Below the pieces are notes generated by a model. It was not told where the DNA came from and did not search any database. It saw only the letters and a program-made list of their open reading frames with translations. A program made the position numbers and the translations under genes. Shown piece by piece: positions 61,863 through 64,000 of a stretch of 64,000 nucleotides of DNA. Source of the DNA: Luteimonas salinisoli. Its GTDB lineage: Bacteria; Pseudomonadota; Gammaproteobacteria; Xanthomonadales; Xanthomonadaceae. How positions within the stretch are numbered: the first letter of the stretch is position 1; each line of letters starts with the position of its first letter. The DNA lies in the NCBI RefSeq assembly GCF_013425525.1, contig NZ_JACCKA010000027.1, positions 46,558 to 110,557 on the forward strand, read 5' to 3'.

Positions 61863-63863
61863 TCATGTCCCCCGCCGCGCAAGCACTTCGCGCCCCAGCC
61901 GCAGGGCCTCGACGATGGCGTCGGCGTCGTACACGCAGCCGGCCCAGGTGCCGCCGCTGGCGTCCTGCAGCGCGGCCCACAGCCGGGTGTCGGCGGGCAG
62001 GCGCGGGTGCGCGGCGATGGCGGGGTGCAGCTCGCGATCGGCGAGCAGCGCCGCGGCGGCTTCGGGGTCGAGCGGCGCGTCGGCGTCGCCGCCGATGAAA
62101 TCCACCCGCCCTTCCAGCCGCCCGCGGTCGATCACGATGCGCACCAGGTCGCCGTCGCGCAGTTTGCCCAGCGGGCCGCCGGCCAGCGCTTCCGGGCCGA
62201 CGTGGCCGATGCAGGCGCCGGTGGACACGCCGGAGAAGCGCGCGTCGGTCAGCACCGCCACCTGCTTGCCCCAGGGCAGGTGGCGCAGCGCCGAGGTGAG
62301 CTGGTAGGTCTCCTCCATGCCGGTGCCGGCGGGGCCGCAGCCGGCCAGCACCACCACGTCGCCGGGGCGCACCGCGTGCTCGCCCTTCGCCTTGATGGCG
62401 CGGATCGCGTCGCGCTCGGTGGCGAACACGCGCGCGGGGCCGGTGTGGCGGTAGACGTTGTCGGCGTCGACCACCGCCGGGTCGATCGCGGTGGCCTTGA
62501 TCACCGAGCCCTGCGGGGCGAGGTTGCCGCGCGGGAACACCAGCGCGCTGCTGAAGCCGGCGGCGCGCGCGGCGGCCGGGGCGAGGATCACGTGGTCCGG
62601 CTCGACGCCGTCGAGTGCGCGCAGCCGTTCGCGCGCGGCGGCGCGGCGCTCGCTGCGCTCCCACCAGTCGAGGTTGTCGCCGAGCGGTTGGCCGGTGACG
62701 GTGAGGGCATCGAGATGCAGCAGGCCGGCGTCGCGCAGGTGCAGCATGGTCTCGGGCACGCCGCCGGCCATGAACACCTGCACGGTGGGGTGCTGGCGCG
62801 GGCCGTTGGGCAGCGCGTCGACCAGGCGCACGGTGGCGCGCCCGGCGCGGATCCAGTCCTCCACCGTCGGCGGCGTCAGCCCGGCGGCGTGGGCGATGGC
62901 GGGCACGTGCAGCAGCAGGTTGGTGGAGCCGCCGAACGCGGCGTGCACGACCAGCGCGTTGTGCACCGCTTCGGGGGTGAGGATCGCCGACAGCGGGGTG
63001 CCGCGCTCGGCCAGCGCCATCAGCGCCAGCGCGGAGCGCCGCGCCATGTCGGTCCACACCGGCTCGCCGGACGGCGCCAGCGCGCTGTGCGGCAGCGCCA
63101 TGCCCAGCGCTTCGGCGACCACCTGCGAGGTCGCCGCGGTGCCGAGAAACTGGCAGCCGCCGCCGGGCGAGCCGCAGGCGCGGCAGCCCATCGCCGCGGC
63201 GTGTTCCAGGTCGACCAGGCCGTGGGCGAAGCGCGCGCCGAGGGTCTGCACGGTGCCGGCGTCCTCGGCACCGCGCGCCGGCAGGGTCACGCCGCCGGGC
63301 ACGATCACGCCGGGCAGGTCGGCGCAGCCGGCCAGCGCCAGCATCGCCGCGGGCAGGCCCTTGTCGCAGGTGGCGATGCCGAGCACGCCGCGGCGGGTGG
63401 GCAGCGAGCGGATCAGCCGGCGCATGGCGATGGCGGCATCGTTGCGGTAGGGCAGGCTGTCGAACATGCCGGTGGTGCCCTGGGTGCGGCCGTCGCAGGG
63501 GTCGCTGCACATCACCGAGAACGGCAGTGCGCCGTTGGCGGCGAAGGTTTCCGCGGCGGCGCGGACCATGCGGTCGATCTCCCAGTGGCCGGTGTGCAGG
63601 CCGAGCGCCAGCGGGGTGCCGTCCGCGCCGCGCAGGCCGCCCTGGGTGCTGACGATCAGGTACGGGTCGCGCATCACGTCGCTGGCGCGCCAGCCCATGC
63701 CGGCGTTCTGGGTCAGGCCGAACAGGTGGCCGCTGGGTTCCTCGCGCAGCATGCGCGCGTCGATCGGCAGCTGGCCGGCGGGGCCTTCGCCGGAGGTGCG
63801 GGTGTCGGCGATCGGCGATGCGTCGCCGAGGATCGCGGTGAGGCTGGGGGTGGGGGTGGTCAT
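61863..63863 (-). CDS. Sugar-acid dehydratase, IlvD/EDD superfamily (YjhG-like)
   Basis: 666 residues, the length of the YjhG/YagF group. It shows [19 protein letters not shown] and [14 protein letters not shown] with the cysteines that hold the iron-sulfur cluster, [22 protein letters not shown], and [19 protein letters not shown] near the C-terminus. YjhG and YagF dehydrate D-xylonate to 2-keto-3-deoxy-xylonate in the non-phosphorylating pentose route. In this context (GH51 enzyme) xylonate or arabinonate is likely the substrate, but this is inferred. The first gene of the minus-strand group. Confidence 0.88.
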   Translation of the reverse strand: MTTPTPSLTAILGDASPIADTRTSGEGPAGQLPIDARMLREEPSGHLFGLTQNAGMGWRASDVMRDPYLIVSTQGGLRGADGTPLALGLHTGHWEIDRMVRAAAETFAANGALPFSVMCSDPCDGRTQGTTGMFDSLPYRNDAAIAMRRLIRSLPTRRGVLGIATCDKGLPAAMLALAGCADLPGVIVPGGVTLPARGAEDAGTVQTLGARFAHGLVDLEHAAAMGCRACGSPGGGCQFLGTAATSQVVAEALGMALPHSALAPSGEPVWTDMARRSALALMALAERGTPLSAILTPEAVHNALVVHAAFGGSTNLLLHVPAIAHAAGLTPPTVEDWIRAGRATVRLVDALPNGPRQHPTVQVFMAGGVPETMLHLRDAGLLHLDALTVTGQPLGDNLDWWERSERRAAARERLRALDGVEPDHVILAPAAARAAGFSSALVFPRGNLAPQGSVIKATAIDPAVVDADNVYRHTGPARVFATERDAIRAIKAKGEHAVRPGDVVVLAGCGPAGTGMEETYQLTSALRHLPWGKQVAVLTDARFSGVSTGACIGHVGPEALAGGPLGKLRDGDLVRIVIDRGRLEGRVDFIGGDADAPLDPEAAAALLADRELHPAIAAHPRLPADTRLWAALQDASGGTWAGCVYDADAIVEALRLGREVLARRGT

Positions 63864-63917
63864 GGGGGGCTTATGTCACCGGGTCCGACGCGCGCGCTGC
63901 GCGCCCCCCCACCCCGG

Positions 63918-63942
63918 CCCTCCCCCGCGAAGCGGGGGAGGG
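63918..63942. repeat. Perfect GC-rich hairpin upstream of the dehydratase gene
   Basis: CCCTCCCCCGC and GCGGGGGAGGG form an 11-bp stem with a GAA loop. The surrounding 63890-64000 is very GC-rich and includes a direct repeat of GCGCGCTGCGCGCCCCC at both ends. Such hairpins are frequent between genes in high-GC xanthomonads and related bacteria. Role unknown. Confidence 0.5.
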
Positions 63943-64000
63943 AGAAAAGCGGGGCGGCGTGGGGCGGAGGGACGGCGCGTCGCGCGCTGCGCGCCCCCAC

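Overview
The window is GC-rich, densely packed bacterial chromosome. Three things point by inference to a gammaproteobacterium of the Xanthomonadaceae/Lysobacteraceae type: very high third-position GC, GTAG-headed stem-loop repeats near 40.7-41.0 kb like those known from Stenotrophomonas, and a protein resembling a family I know only from xanthomonads. No rRNA, tRNA, CRISPR array, integrase or complete insertion sequence was seen.

Layout. 1-5.6 kb: the end of an NTF2-like gene, a small membrane protein, then five minus-strand genes for small-molecule and redox enzymes (SRPBCC, SDR, Old Yellow Enzyme, DUF1857, NmrA-like) divergent from a LysR regulator. 5.6-16.3 kb: a five-gene minus-strand operon (WGR/DUF4132, MoxR ATPase, DUF5682, VWA protein, SWIM zinc-finger protein) in the order of the E. 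coli yehI-L-M-P-Q block. 16.6-21.3 kb: three tandem paralogous exported serine hydrolases. 21.5-25.3 kb: an MFS transporter and a small membrane protein/saccharopine-dehydrogenase-like operon. 25.4-26.6 kb: a 'mobile mystery protein' A/B pair (HTH plus Fic) beside an AT-rich stretch. 26.8-31.5 kb: a LytS/LytTR two-component system, a DsbD-like reductase and a redoxin lipoprotein.

31.8-40.7 kb is an envelope-remodelling island. It holds a BasRS/PmrAB-like two-component system, two PAP2 phosphatases, an EptA/MCR-type phosphoethanolamine transferase, a polyprenyl-sugar GT2-GtrA protein and an ArnT-like GT39 transferase. Long repeated leaders and gene remnants show that the PAP2/eptA block was duplicated and then pruned, leaving one PAP2 gene with a chimeric N-terminus.

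41-59 kb is accessory and patchy. It contains an AbrB/Doc toxin-antitoxin pair, DUF763, a xanthomonad-type protein preceded by a large multi-hairpin element, an ABC-three-component (Lamassu-like) defence operon with a Cap4-like nuclease, DUF4236 and a K+ channel, and a lone CHAT protease between scrambled arabinofuranosidase fragments. After these come an NAD cluster (NMN adenylyltransferase-Nudix, NadV, SPFH protein, degenerate NAD-kinase-like protein) and a DUF1778 antitoxin whose GNAT toxin is broken.

59-64 kb: three minus-strand genes (sugar-acid dehydratase, alpha/beta hydrolase lipoprotein, GH51 arabinofuranosidase) consistent with pentose catabolism. All identifications come from reading motifs; no database search was run.
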